Assembly: GCA_963738615.1 (NCBI GenBank)
Contig: CAVTXI010000010.1
Span: forward strand, 1-64,000
Reading direction: 5' to 3'
DNA from: CAVTWY01 sp963738615
GTDB taxonomy: Bacteria > Pseudomonadota > Gammaproteobacteria > Burkholderiales > Burkholderiaceae_C
DNA: 64,000 nucleotides
The notes under the pieces were generated by a model. That model was given only the letters and a program-made list of their open reading frames with translations, had not been told where the DNA came from and ran no database searches. Position 1 is the stretch's first letter; each line of letters starts with the position of its first letter. Shown here piece by piece: positions 35,785-44,735 of this stretch. The position numbers and the translations under genes are program-made.

Positions 35785-36954
35785 ATGCATAACCTTCCAT
35801 CCTGCCTGCACGCCGCGTCACCGGGCGACACGGTCGCTGCGATTGACACGCCCGCGCTCGTTGTCGACCTCGACGCGATGCAGCGCAACCTCGCGACGAT
35901 GGCCGCTTTCGCGAAGCGGCAAGGCATGCGCCTGCGACCCCACGCTAAGACGCATAAAAGCGCCGTGATCGCGCAGCAACAGATCGCGCTGGGCGCCGTG
36001 GGCGTGTGCGTGCAGAAGGTGTCCGAGGCGATGGCCTTGGCCGATGCTGGGGTACGCGACCTGTACATCAGCAACGAGGTCGTGGATCCGGCCAAGCTCG
36101 CGCATCTGGCTGATCTCGCGTGGCGCGGCACGACGATCGCGATCGCGGTTGATTCGGCGATGGGCCTGGATCGACTCGCGTACGCGCTGCGGAAGCCTCG
36201 AAACGGCGCAGCCCCAATGACGCTCGTCGACGTATTCGTCGAGATCGACGTTGGCCAGAGCCGCTGCGGCGTGCAGCCCGGCGCGGCGGGCGGCTTGGCG
36301 CGTCGCGTCGTCGACCTTGGCGATGCATCGGGTCTGCGCTTCGCCGGCCTTCAGGCGTACCACGGCCATGCACAACACCTGCGCACCGCCGGCGAACGCG
36401 AAGCCGCGATCGGCAGCGCCGCAGTTGCGGTGCACACGGCACGTGCGTCGTTGACCGCGGCCAACGTGCTCTGCCCGCTCGTGACAGGCGCCGGCACCGG
36501 AACCTTTGCCCTCGAAGCAGCCAGCGGCGTATGGGACGAGCTTCAGTGCGGCAGCTACGTCTTCATGGATCGTGACTACGCGGACAACGCGCCGCAGCCA
36601 GGTGCGCCGCGCTTCGAGCATGCGTTGTTCGTGAAGACGCAAGTGGTCAGCCGCAGCGACGATCACGCGGTTGTCGATGCCGGACACAAGAGCCACGCGA
36701 TCGACTCGGGCCTGCCCGTGGTGTGGGGCCGCCATGACCTCGCGTTCGCGAACGGCGGTGATGAGCACGGCATCGTGCGGTGCACCGGCGGCAGCGCGGG
36801 TCTGCCCGAACTAGGCGCGACCCTGTGGCTTGTACCAGGCCACTGCGACCCGACCGTAAACCTCCACGACACCATGATCGGCGTGCGCGGCGGCCTTGCC
36901 GGCGGCACGGTCGAGACTGTGCTGCGGGTCGATGCACGCGGCTGCGTGCGCTGA
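35785..36954 (+). CDS. D-threonine aldolase-like / DSD1-family PLP enzyme
   Basis: 389 residues of the alanine-racemase-type TIM barrel family that includes D-threonine aldolase and D-serine dehydratase. The PLP lysine is expected in RPHAKTHK (51-58, Lys55). The C-terminal barrel carries PGHCDPTVNLHD, whose His and Asp bind the divalent metal in this group. CDTPALVVDLDAMQRN-like DTPALVVDLDAMQRN near the N-terminus is typical. Exact substrate (D-threonine, D-serine or a 3-hydroxyaspartate-like compound) cannot be told. Stands alone between ychJ and the PEP-CTERM gene. Confidence 0.85.
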   Translation: MHNLPSCLHAASPGDTVAAIDTPALVVDLDAMQRNLATMAAFAKRQGMRLRPHAKTHKSAVIAQQQIALGAVGVCVQKVSEAMALADAGVRDLYISNEVVDPAKLAHLADLAWRGTTIAIAVDSAMGLDRLAYALRKPRNGAAPMTLVDVFVEIDVGQSRCGVQPGAAGGLARRVVDLGDASGLRFAGLQAYHGHAQHLRTAGEREAAIGSAAVAVHTARASLTAANVLCPLVTGAGTGTFALEAASGVWDELQCGSYVFMDRDYADNAPQPGAPRFEHALFVKTQVVSRSDDHAVVDAGHKSHAIDSGLPVVWGRHDLAFANGGDEHGIVRCTGGSAGLPELGATLWLVPGHCDPTVNLHDTMIGVRGGLAGGTVETVLRVDARGCVR

Positions 36955-37134
36955 CGACGATTCATTCGCAGTCGCCAGCCTACGCGGCGAGCCAGGTACG
37001 AGGCGCTTACACGACACCTACGGGGCGTTGGTAGTGTTGTTGCGTCGGCGCTGCCCCTCGAACGGGTAGAACCAGGATTTAAGGACGAACAGTAACTTCG
37101 GCCCACAATACCGTTCTCAAACTTGGGGGGTTAA

Positions 37135-37861
37135 ATGAGACATCAGTTACTGTTGAACAAGCTCGTTGCCGGCGGTTCGATCATGGCCGCGGGCTTGCTG
37201 ACCACGGGGTCGGCAATCGCCGGCACGCTCTCCTTCGACTCTGCCGCTGGGTGCGGGTCTGGCGGCGAGCTGTCCGTGTCCGGCACGTGCTCCACTGATG
37301 GCTACACCTTCACCGAGTTGAGACCGGTCGGCGCTTTCTTGGGCTACCAGATTGCGGCGAGTGATGGGGCGACGTTCTCGATGACCAGCTTCGATGGCCG
37401 AAATGGGCGGCCCGCTCGGGTTCCGGACGTTCTTGTTTCCCCCGCCGGGCTCGAACATCACAGTGATCGAGACCTACACCCAGAACATCAGCGTTGTGGG
37501 CACGCGCGCCGACGGCACCACGACGTTGACCCTGTTCTACAACAACTACGGCCCTGTTGAGACATTCGCCCTCAGCGCGGGCTTCACCGACCTTGTGCGG
37601 GTCGATGTGACTTCGTCCTTCCTCACGATCGACGGGAACACTTACAGCACGACTCCTTCCGGTCAGGTGGTTGGTTCCGGCGGCTATACGCGGAGTTTTG
37701 GGCCGTCGTCGATCTCGGTAGACAACCTTCAGGTCACCGCCTCGACGGTCACCGCCGTGCCAGAGCCAAGCACGGTAGCCCTTTTCGGTGTGTCCTTTGT
37801 GGCGCTGGCCCTGGCCCGCTACCGTCGTCGAGACCGCGATTCCGGGCCGCCGCGCGCCTGA
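37135..37861 (+). CDS. PEP-CTERM sorting-domain protein, single frameshift near 37396
   Basis: About 241 residues over two frames: signal peptide (GGSIMAAGLLTTGSAIAG), a Ser/Thr/Gly-rich body and the exosortase sorting signal VPEPSTVALFGVSFVALALARYRRR (PEP motif, membrane helix, basic tail). PEP-CTERM proteins are processed by an exosortase and linked to surface polysaccharide; no exosortase lies in the window. One extra base at 37396 (GAT then G then GCC) breaks the frame between SFD and AEMGGPLGF. ATG at 37135 has a run of six G 10-15 bases upstream. A strong terminator follows. Confidence 0.8.
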
Positions 37862-37885
37862 AGATTTCGGCCTCGTGATCGAACG

Positions 37886-37917
37886 AACGGGAGCCCTTTG
37901 GCTCCCGTTTGCTTTGG
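37886..37917 (+). terminator. Rho-independent terminator after the PEP-CTERM gene
   Basis: Perfect 10-bp stem AACGGGAGCC/GGCTCCCGTT (37886-37895 with 37900-37909) around loop CTTT, then a T-rich tail TTGCTTTGG. It starts 25 bases after the stop of the PEP-CTERM gene and ends 40 bases before the aminotransferase start, separating the two genes. Confidence 0.82.
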
Positions 37918-37956
37918 AGGCGCGATGATCGAAGTCCGTTCGCAAGCCGACAAGCC

Positions 37957-38919
37957 ATGACTACGATTTCACCGGTGCCCCAGGCCAACCTCCATGACGC
38001 CGCGATTGACCCGCGCAATCGGTCGATCCTGATTTCGGTGAATGGCGAACTCGTACCACGCGACGCAGCCAAGGTATCGGTCTTCGACTCGGGCTTCGTG
38101 CTCGGAGACGGCGTGTGGGAAGGCATGCGTGTCGTCAACGGCGGCGTCGCGTTTCTGCGTGCGCACCTCGAGCGGTTGTACGAAGGGGCGAAGGGCATCT
38201 TCATGGACATCGGCCTGTCGCCCGACGAGTTGGTGCAGCGCCTCTTCGCCTGCATCGACGCGAACGGCATGACCGACGGCGCGCACGTGCGCCTGATGGT
38301 CACGCGCGGCATCAAGTCCACGCCCTACCAGGACCCGCGCGTCACGATCGGCAAACCGACGATCGTGATCATTCCCGAATACAAGTCGCCACGACCCGAC
38401 GCGATGGTGCAAGGGTTGAAGCTGCACACGGTGAACGTGCGGCGCGGCGCACCCGACGTGCAAGACCCGAAACTCAACTCGCACTCGAAACTCAACTGCA
38501 TCACCGCGTGCATTCAGGCCGCGAATGCCGGTGCCGACGAAGCGCTGATGCTCGACCCGCAAGGCTTCGTCGCCACTTGCAACTCGACCCACTTCTTCAT
38601 CGTGCGTCGCGATGAGGTATGGACGTCGACCGGCCAGTACTGCATCGCAGGCATCACGCGCGGCAACGTCATTCGCCTGTGTCGCGACCTGAGCATTCCG
38701 GTCTTCGAGAAGGCGTTCTCGCTTCTCGACGTGTATGGCGCCGACGAAGCCTTCGTGACCGGCACCTTCGCAGGACTGATCCCCGTGCGCGAGGTCGATG
38801 GCCGCGCGGTGCGTCATCCGCTGTCGAGCGAACCGTGGCGCGGCGCCGGGCCGATGTGTCGTCGGCTGTCGGACGCCTACAAGGCGCTCGCGGTACGCGA
38901 ATCAACGCGCAACTTGTGA
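37957..38919 (+). CDS. class IV (branched-chain-type) aminotransferase
   Basis: 320 residues of the fold-type IV PLP aminotransferases (branched-chain or D-amino-acid type). SVFDSGFVLGDGVWEGMRVVNG near the N-terminus, RLMVTRGIKSTP, the PLP lysine probably Lys178 in SHSKLNCITACIQA, and ADEALMLDPQGFVATCNSTHFFIV with the phosphate-binding segment GITRGNVI are all present. Substrate cannot be told from sequence. ATG at 37957 follows the terminator. The sulfotransferase-like gene follows after 15 bp and these two families are often adjacent. Confidence 0.87.
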   Translation: MTTISPVPQANLHDAAIDPRNRSILISVNGELVPRDAAKVSVFDSGFVLGDGVWEGMRVVNGGVAFLRAHLERLYEGAKGIFMDIGLSPDELVQRLFACIDANGMTDGAHVRLMVTRGIKSTPYQDPRVTIGKPTIVIIPEYKSPRPDAMVQGLKLHTVNVRRGAPDVQDPKLNSHSKLNCITACIQAANAGADEALMLDPQGFVATCNSTHFFIVRRDEVWTSTGQYCIAGITRGNVIRLCRDLSIPVFEKAFSLLDVYGADEAFVTGTFAGLIPVREVDGRAVRHPLSSEPWRGAGPMCRRLSDAYKALAVRESTRNL

Positions 38920-38934
38920 CGCCAGGAACGAACC

Positions 38935-39651
38935 ATGACGATCCTTGCCATGTGGTCAGGCCCGCGCAACATCTCGACCGCGATGATGTATTCGTTCGGC
39001 AACCGCGCCGACTGCGAAGCCGTCGACGAGCCCTTCTACGGCTTCGCGCTGAAGACGAGCGGCCACGACCACCCGATGCGCGACGAGGTCATCGCGTCGA
39101 TGCCGAACGATTGGGACACGATCGTCGCGCGCTGCGTCACGCCGTCGACGGCGAAGCCGCTGCTATATCAGAAGCACATGACCCACCACATGCTGCCTGG
39201 CCATGACCGTGGCTTCATCAACCGCCTGACCAATGCCTTCCTGATCCGCGCGCCCGAGAAGGTGCTGGCGAGCTACACGCAGAAGTGGTCCGAGGTTGAC
39301 CTGGGCGCGATCGGCTTCGTGCAGCAGTCCGAAATCTTCGACCAAGTCGCCAATCATCTCGGCCACGCGCCACCCGTCATCGATGCCGACGCCGTGCTGA
39401 GCGACGCGCCCGGCACGCTCAGCGCGCTGTGCGCTGCGTGCGGCATCAGGTTCGACGACACGATGCTGCACTGGCCCAAAGGCCCCAAGCCATTCGACGG
39501 TGTGTGGGCTCTGCATTGGTACAACGCGGTGTGGGCGTCGGAAGGCTTCGGCGCACCGTCGACGAAGGTGGTGACGTTGCCGGATGCGTTGCAGCGCATC
39601 GCCGATGAGGCGAGGCCGATCTACGAGCGGCTGAAGGTGCACGCGATCTGA
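38935..39651 (+). CDS. sulfotransferase-like P-loop protein
   Basis: 238 residues. The N-terminal MWSGPRNISTAMMYSFGNR has the form of the 5'-phosphosulfate-binding loop of sulfotransferases, and NAFLIRAPEKVLASY resembles the 3'-phosphate motif (IRDPxxxxxSY). Closely similar proteins sit beside class IV aminotransferases in many genomes, but the reaction is unknown. Likely cotranscribed with the aminotransferase. Confidence 0.72.
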   Translation: MTILAMWSGPRNISTAMMYSFGNRADCEAVDEPFYGFALKTSGHDHPMRDEVIASMPNDWDTIVARCVTPSTAKPLLYQKHMTHHMLPGHDRGFINRLTNAFLIRAPEKVLASYTQKWSEVDLGAIGFVQQSEIFDQVANHLGHAPPVIDADAVLSDAPGTLSALCAACGIRFDDTMLHWPKGPKPFDGVWALHWYNAVWASEGFGAPSTKVVTLPDALQRIADEARPIYERLKVHAI

Positions 39652-39726
39652 ACGACAAGCAGACGCGCTGTCGGCAGGCAAGCGGGAGCGCTTGCCGATG
39701 CGGTGAATAGCCCGCATAATCGCCGC

Positions 39727-40899
39727 ATGAATCGCGGAGATTACCGTCGCATTCGCCGCATTCGTCACTACGTCTGGCAGGCACGCGACTGGCCCGTCTG
39801 GCGGTATGACCTTGCAGCACTCACACCTGTGCTTGCGAATGTGAGCCACGCCCAGGGCCGCCTGCTGGGTCGCCTGGCCAACGTCGGCATGTCCCCGCGC
39901 GATTCGGCCTGCCTTGCCGCGCTGACCGACGACGTGGTGAAGACGAGCGAGATCGAGGGCGAGACGTTGAACGTCGCGTCGGTCCGCTCGTCGATCGCAC
40001 GCAAGCTGGGCGTCGACATCGGCGCACTCGCCCCGGTCGACCGTCATGTCGAAGGCGTCGTCGACATGGTGCTCGATGCGACCACACTCCATGACGAACC
40101 GCTCACCGCGTCGCGCCTCTTTCGGTGGCACGCGGCACTGTTCCCCACGGGCCGCAGCGGCCTCGGGCGCATCCGCGTCGGCATGTGGCGCAACGACGCG
40201 TCGGGACCGATGCAGGTGGTGTCCGGCGCAGCACACCACCCAACGGTTCACTACCAGGCGCCGCCCGCGGACCAACTCGCGGCGCAGACGAAGCTGTTCC
40301 TGACGTGGGCCAACGGCGATACGCCCGAACCTGCGCTGATCAAAGCCGGCTTGGCACACCTGTGGTTCGTGACGCTGCACCCCTTCGACGACGGCAACGG
40401 CCGCATCGCGCGAGCGGTGGGTGACCTGTTCCTCGCGCGCGCCGATCGCAGCCCGCAGCGGTTCTACAGCCTGTCGGCGCAGATCCAGCGCGTGCGCAGC
40501 GAGTACTACGACGTGCTCGAACGCACGCAGAAACAGAACACGCTCGACGTGACCGAATGGCTCGCTTGGTTCCTGCGCCAATTGCATTGCGCGATCAACA
40601 CCGCACATGTGTCGCTCGACGGCGTGTTCTACAAGGCGAACTTCTGGCGCCGCTGGGCGCAGACGCCGATGAACGCGCGGCAGGTGAAGCTGCTCAACAG
40701 GTTGCTCGACGGTTTCGAGGGCAAGCTCACGAGCAGCAAGTGGGCGTCGATTGCGAAGTGTTCGGCGGATACGGCGCTGCGCGACATCAACGATCTGGTC
40801 GCGAAAGCGGTGTTGCGGCGGACCGATGCGGGCGGACGCAGCACGGGGTACGAGGTTGCGCCTTTCGATGCAGGGACTCCTGAGGACGTTCTGTGTTGA
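39727..40899 (+). CDS. Fic family protein with N-terminal DUF4172-like region
   Basis: 390 residues. The N-terminal about 70 residues (HYVWQARDWPVWRYD) fit DUF4172. The self-inhibitory helix motif TSEIEG is at 73-78 and the Fic core HPFDDGNGRIAR at 218-229 is complete. A C-terminal winged helix (SKWASIAKCSADTALRDINDLVAKAVLRR) follows. Fic proteins transfer AMP, or another nucleotide part, onto hydroxyl side chains of target proteins; an N-terminal TSEIEG makes this a class II, self-inhibited form. Start at ATG 39727 rather than 39703. No antitoxin gene adjoins it. Confidence 0.88.
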   Translation: MNRGDYRRIRRIRHYVWQARDWPVWRYDLAALTPVLANVSHAQGRLLGRLANVGMSPRDSACLAALTDDVVKTSEIEGETLNVASVRSSIARKLGVDIGALAPVDRHVEGVVDMVLDATTLHDEPLTASRLFRWHAALFPTGRSGLGRIRVGMWRNDASGPMQVVSGAAHHPTVHYQAPPADQLAAQTKLFLTWANGDTPEPALIKAGLAHLWFVTLHPFDDGNGRIARAVGDLFLARADRSPQRFYSLSAQIQRVRSEYYDVLERTQKQNTLDVTEWLAWFLRQLHCAINTAHVSLDGVFYKANFWRRWAQTPMNARQVKLLNRLLDGFEGKLTSSKWASIAKCSADTALRDINDLVAKAVLRRTDAGGRSTGYEVAPFDAGTPEDVLC

Positions 40900-40916
40900 G
40901 CATTTAGGACGTTCTG
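40883..40916. repeat. short direct repeat at the 3' end of the Fic gene
   Basis: AGGACGTTCTG occurs at 40883-40893 and again at 40906-40916, period 23 bases, with a weaker match continuing in GAGCA. The first copy spans the last codons of the Fic gene and the second lies after its stop. It could be a small tandem duplication or a regulator site; I see no further copies nearby. Confidence 0.4.
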
Positions 40917-40933
40917 CATAGAGCAGAAATGGT

Positions 40934-41515
40934 TCAGGAGGGCATGTCAGCGACAGATGACATCCTGGCAGACACGGTGCCAGCGCCCTGACCTTTTGCT
41001 CGAGGTTGCTGCCGTTTTGTCGAAGCAGCCTTCACCTGCCCGGTCGAACCCACGCTGACGCTGGCGTAGTCGTCGGCGCACTTGCGGCGCATGCGCACGA
41101 TCTCGCGGCTGTACTCCCGCGCCAGTTGCGTCTTCTTCGTCGTCGACAACATCCGGCCCGCGACCTTGAAGAACTTCGACTCTTCTTCGTCGAGGTGGTG
41201 GTGTACCTCGTCGCTGAGCTTGCGCGCCTTGCGGGCCCACGCGGCGCCGGACTTGACGGCGACGCTCAACTCTTCGAGCAGTTCTTCGATGTCGTGATGC
41301 TCCTTCAATGCGTGGCGCGACACACCCAGGCCGCCGTCGGTCATCAGCAGCGGCACGTAAAGGTAGCGTTCTTCGGCGGCCGCGTGAGCGTCGAGTTCGA
41401 CCTTCAGTTGTAGAAACAGGCTCTGGCGTTCGGCGTCATCGCGCGCAGAGGTCAACTGTCGGCACAGCTCGCGCTGACGCTCGTGGCTGTCGCGAATCGC
41501 GTCGAAGAGGTTCAT
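40934..41515 (-). CDS. hemerythrin/HHE cation-binding domain protein
   Basis: 193 residues. A four-helix hemerythrin-like domain fills residues 1-140 with metal-ligand candidates in RDSHERQRELC, LDAHAAAEERYLY, HALKEHHDIEEL and EVHHHLDEEESKFF. The tail is basic and Ser/Lys-rich. Such proteins bind a di-iron centre and handle oxygen, NO or iron. ATG at 41515; the upstream in-frame extension is antisense-like. It is near CsbD and envelope stress genes on the same strand. Confidence 0.85.
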   Translation of the reverse strand: MNLFDAIRDSHERQRELCRQLTSARDDAERQSLFLQLKVELDAHAAAEERYLYVPLLMTDGGLGVSRHALKEHHDIEELLEELSVAVKSGAAWARKARKLSDEVHHHLDEEESKFFKVAGRMLSTTKKTQLAREYSREIVRMRRKCADDYASVSVGSTGQVKAASTKRQQPRAKGQGAGTVSARMSSVADMPS

Positions 41516-41603
41516 GGCGGGCTCCGTTCTTCGTGTTCTGGCTGGAGGTGGAAAAGGCGGCGTCTTGGCGCCGCTTCGCTTGGTCTTGTGTGGCCCTACG
41601 GCG

Positions 41604-41828
41604 TCAGACGCGACGCTCGAACCATGCGTCGTCGGCTTTGCCTTCCCAATCCGACACCTGACGCTCTGCTTCATCGCGTGCGATGCCATACCGTTCCTGG
41701 ATCTTGCCGGCGAGCTGATCGCGCTTGCCCTTGATCACGTCGAAGTCGTCGTCGGTGAGCTTGCCCCACTGTTCGGTGACCTTGCCTTTGATCTGCTTCC
41801 AGTTGCCTTCGATGCGTTCCCAGTTCAT
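41604..41828 (-). CDS. CsbD family stress protein
   Basis: 74 residues: MNWERIEGNWKQIKGKVTEQWGKLTDDDFDVIKGKRDQL is the full CsbD signature. CsbD proteins are small, hydrophilic and induced in general stress; their molecular role is unknown. ATG at 41828. It precedes the hemerythrin gene by 88 bp on the same strand. Confidence 0.9.
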   Translation of the reverse strand: MNWERIEGNWKQIKGKVTEQWGKLTDDDFDVIKGKRDQLAGKIQERYGIARDEAERQVSDWEGKADDAWFERRV

Positions 41829-42015
41829 GGTGAGTGTCCTTTCGTGCGGTGTTGCTCGAGCCTCGCGAACCACGAGGCGCTGAGACCTTTATGTTGTTCT
41901 CCAAGCCCCGAAGGCCTTGTGGGTGTGGCGAGCGATCACGGGTCGGACTGGTCCTATCCGCGTGTGGGCCGAGGCCGTTGCCGTTGCCGAAGCGCGGCAG
42001 CGGCGCCAGCGGGAG

Positions 42016-42405
42016 TCAGTTGCGCCGGCTACCCAGCCCGCGCCAGAACGACACCGCCAGCGACGAGGCCATGCGCTTGGCCTGCATCGTCACCAACGGC
42101 ACGGCCAGCACGGCCATGCGCTTGGGCAAAGCCCAAGCGGCGAGCGAGCCCACGACTGCAGCGGCCGCAAGCATCAGGTAGGGGTGCTTCTGCGCCGAGG
42201 GTGTCAGTACGTCCTGCGCAACCGTGACCGCGTCTTCGATTTCGGCGCGCATCGGCTGTTGCTGCCACCACTCTGACACGGCCACGCGAACCGGGCCACA
42301 CTCGCCCAGCCGCTGCGTCTGCGTCTGCAGCTGGCCGCGAACAGCGTTCATGTGGTTAACGGTCGATCGAAGGTTTTCGGTGTGGTCGCTCGTGTTGTTG
42401 TTCAT
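42016..42405 (-). CDS. small membrane-associated protein of a YqjDE-like cluster
   Basis: 129 residues. An N-terminal helical region (SDHTENLRSTVNHMNAVRGQLQTQTQRL) and SEWWQQQPMR precede one or two hydrophobic segments (YLMLAAAAVVGSLAAWALPKRMAVLAVPLV). No family is certain; position and layout recall the third protein of yqjD-yqjE-yqjK clusters. The start overlaps the stop of the YqjE-like gene (ATGA). Confidence 0.65.
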   Translation of the reverse strand: MNNNTSDHTENLRSTVNHMNAVRGQLQTQTQRLGECGPVRVAVSEWWQQQPMRAEIEDAVTVAQDVLTPSAQKHPYLMLAAAAVVGSLAAWALPKRMAVLAVPLVTMQAKRMASSLAVSFWRGLGSRRN

Positions 42406-42827
42406 GGCGTGCTCGCGGATGGGTGGTCGGGCGCAGGTGTCGTGCGCAGCAGGCGGGCGTCTTGTTCGAATTGCCGACGCAACTCGTCGAACGGCGCGGC
42501 CTGCGTGTCGTGCGTTGCCATGCCCACGAAGATCGCCGTGAGCAGCGCCGCGATCACCGGCGTGACCCACAACACGTGGACCGCGTTGCCGGTCAACGGC
42601 ACGCCGCTGGTGGCGAGGAACGCGTACAACATGACGCCGACGCCGAACATCACCAGCGTGACGCCGGCAAGCACCGCGGCCGCGACGACGTAGACGATGC
42701 GGCGCTGCACATGCACCGCCGCGTCACGCGCTTCGATGCGCGCCAGCGTCACGTAGTGGCCGGCTTGCCGGAACAGCGCGTCGCGGCCCTGGGCCGACGA
42801 CGCGAGTTTTGCGAGCGTCGAGATCAT
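42402..42827 (-). CDS. YqjE/holin-superfamily-like membrane protein
   Basis: 141 residues with two strong transmembrane segments (IVYVVAAAVLAGVTLVMFGVGVMLYAFLA and HVLWVTPVIAALLTAIFVGM) between an amphipathic N-terminus (FRQAGHYVTLARIEARDAAVHVQ) and a charged tail, the YqjE or phage-holin-superfamily layout. It lies between the DUF883-like and the 42016-42405 genes. Probably an inner-membrane stress protein; not phage-related by context. Confidence 0.7.
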   Translation of the reverse strand: MISTLAKLASSAQGRDALFRQAGHYVTLARIEARDAAVHVQRRIVYVVAAAVLAGVTLVMFGVGVMLYAFLATSGVPLTGNAVHVLWVTPVIAALLTAIFVGMATHDTQAAPFDELRRQFEQDARLLRTTPAPDHPSASTP

Positions 42828-42844
42828 GTCGTGCCGGTGGTCGT

Positions 42845-43228
42845 TCAGTGCCGACGCGATGCCAACAGGATCAGCGTCGTCAACGCGGCGCCGGCTGCGG
42901 CGGCGATCAGCATCGCCTTGACAGGCTCGTCGCGCACGTAGCGTTGCGTCTTGTCGTTGACGACCGCGGCCTCCTGCTTGACGGTGGTGGCCATGTCGCG
43001 CGCCGACGCGGCTGCGTGGTGCACGTATTCGCGCGTTGCCTGGCCCACGCGGGCAGCCTCGTCGCGTGCCGCGCCCGAAAGCTTGCTTGCAGCGTCGCGT
43101 GCCGTGGTCTCGAGATCATGGGCGGCGGTGCCGACGGCGGTGCCCATTGCGTCGATGGTGTCGGCGGCCTGTTTTCCAAGACCCTGGACGGCCGACGGAA
43201 ACGATGTGCTTGATGGGGAGGTATTCAT
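42845..43228 (-). CDS. DUF883/YqjD-like ribosome- or membrane-associated protein
   Basis: 127 residues: a long Ala-rich amphipathic helix (GLGKQAADTIDAMGTAVGTAAHDLETTARDAASKLS) and a C-terminal membrane helix (VKAMLIAAAAGAALTTLILLASRRH), preceded by VRDEPVKAM. This is the YqjD/ElaB/DUF883 pattern, whose E. coli members anchor ribosomes to the membrane in stationary phase. First gene of a three-gene unit; ATG at 43228. Confidence 0.75.
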   Translation of the reverse strand: MNTSPSSTSFPSAVQGLGKQAADTIDAMGTAVGTAAHDLETTARDAASKLSGAARDEAARVGQATREYVHHAAASARDMATTVKQEAAVVNDKTQRYVRDEPVKAMLIAAAAGAALTTLILLASRRH

Positions 43229-43280
43229 GGGCGGTTCTCCTGATGTACGTTCGATGGTGATGGGGCTTGCGAGATGGTCG

Positions 43281-43448
43281 TCAGGTTCGTGATCGCAGCA
43301 GGTTCATGACGAACGAGACAACGGCCAGCAGAAGAAAGACGAAGAAAAGCACCTGCGCGATGCCGGCCGCCCCTGCGGCGATGCCGCTGAAGCCGAACAC
43401 GGCCGCGATGAGCGCGATGACGAAGAACACGACGGCGTAGTGAAGCAT
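43281..43448 (-). CDS. DUF1328/YtjA small membrane protein
   Basis: 55 residues with two membrane segments (YAVVFFVIALIAAVFGFSGIAAGAAGIAQVLFFVFLLLAVVSFVM), matching the DUF1328/YtjA family across its full length. Role unknown; commonly next to CsbD and similar stress genes. ATG at 43448 has GGGCCACC-type weak site only. Confidence 0.85.
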   Translation of the reverse strand: MLHYAVVFFVIALIAAVFGFSGIAAGAAGIAQVLFFVFLLLAVVSFVMNLLRSRT

Positions 43449-43604
43449 GGTGGCCCTTTCGGCTTGATGTGATGACGCCATGCAGGCTACCGACACGCGA
43501 GGGCGTCCGGCATCGGCCCAGTCGCATTCGCGTGTCGGCCTCGATCGGTGGTCGTGTAGGACTGGTCCGGCACGCGGCACGGATCTGCCGACCTAGACTG
43601 ACTC

Positions 43605-44234
43605 ATGATCAAAGTAGCCCTCGTCGACGATCACACCGTGGTGCGCTCGGGCTTGCGCCAGTTCCTCGGCGAGCACGTCGACATGCGTGTCGTGGGCGAA
43701 GCGAAGAACGGGCGAGAGGCGCTCGAGTTGGCGCGCGGCGGAGAGGTCGACGTGATGCTGATGGACATCTCGATGCCCGGCGAGAGTGGCGTCGACGCGT
43801 TGCTGGCGATCAAGCAGCGCTTCCCGCAGCTGCCGGTCCTGATCCTGAGTGCGTTTCCCGAAGAGCAATACGCGACGACGCTGCTGCGTCAGGGTGCGGC
43901 GGGTTACCTCAACAAGGAATGCGACTTGAACGAGGTGGTCAACGCGATCCGTACCGTGGTGCGCGGGCGCCGCTACATCAGCCCCGCGGTCGCGGAACTG
44001 ATCGCCGACGGCGCCGCGGGCCTGGACAAGGCGCCGCATGACATGCTGTCGGACCGTGAGCTTCAAGTCTTCCTGCGGCTCGCGAAGGGCGAGACCGTGA
44101 GCGCGATCGCCGAGTCGATGTTCCTGAGCATCAAGACGGTCAGCACCTACCGCACCCGCGTGCTCGAGAAACTCAAGTTGGCTACCAACAGTGACCTGAC
44201 CTACTACGCGCTCAAGAGCGGGTTGATCCAGTAG
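43605..44234 (+). CDS. NarL/FixJ-type response regulator
   Basis: 209 residues. Receiver domain with acidic pocket (VDDH) and Asp54 (VMLMDISMPGESG), conserved Lys at NKECDLNEVV, then a LuxR-type HTH (LSDRELQVFLRLAKGETVSAIAESMFLSIKTVSTYRTRVLEKL). It precedes a single-domain receiver and a NarX-type kinase and is probably the output regulator of that set. The stress cluster on the opposite strand begins 156 bp upstream, so the two are divergently transcribed. Confidence 0.92.
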   Translation: MIKVALVDDHTVVRSGLRQFLGEHVDMRVVGEAKNGREALELARGGEVDVMLMDISMPGESGVDALLAIKQRFPQLPVLILSAFPEEQYATTLLRQGAAGYLNKECDLNEVVNAIRTVVRGRRYISPAVAELIADGAAGLDKAPHDMLSDRELQVFLRLAKGETVSAIAESMFLSIKTVSTYRTRVLEKLKLATNSDLTYYALKSGLIQ

Positions 44235-44285
44235 CCGACCCGCCAGGAACGCTGCACGTTGCATGAGCACCCCGAGCCCAGTCCG

Positions 44286-44721
44286 ATGAGCACCGCCGCC
44301 CAGCCGATCAGCCGCCCCGCAGGCGCGGTGCCGCGGGCGCTGCGCGTGTTCATCGTCGAAGACAGCCCGATCATCCTCGAGCTGCTGATCACGACGCTGT
44401 CGGAAATGCTCGAACGTCGAGATCGTCGGCACCGCGGCCGACGAGCCGACGGTGTTGGCATGGATGAAGGGCCCCGAGGCCGGTCGGGCCGACGTGATCA
44501 TCGTCGACCTGTTCCTGGCCCGAGGTTCCGGCTTGTCGGTCCTTCAGGCGGCCAGCGACCTTGCGCTGCGTGCCAGCCGGGTCGTGCTGACGAACTACGC
44601 CACGCCCGTGATCCGCGAGCGCTGTCGCAAGCTCGGCGCGCTGAAGGTGTTCGACAAGTCGACCGAGCTGTACGACCTGGTGCGGTTCCTCGGCGAAGTC
44701 GGTTCGCCCTCGCCGACCTGA
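44286..44721 (+). CDS. single-domain response regulator (receiver only), single frameshift near 44412
   Basis: About 144 residues when joined: LRVFIVEDSPIILELLITTLSEML, then in the next frame VEIVGTAADEPTVLAWMKG, VIIVDLFLARGSGLSVL with the phospho-acceptor Asp in VIIVD, SRVVLTNYATPVIRERCRKLGALKVFDKSTELYDLVRFL. No DNA-binding domain follows. One extra base around 44412 (GAA then C then GTC) breaks the frame. It may pass phosphate or act as a sink between the kinase and the NarL regulator. Start ATG 44286. Confidence 0.78.
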
Positions 44722-44735
44722 AACCAACGACGCCC

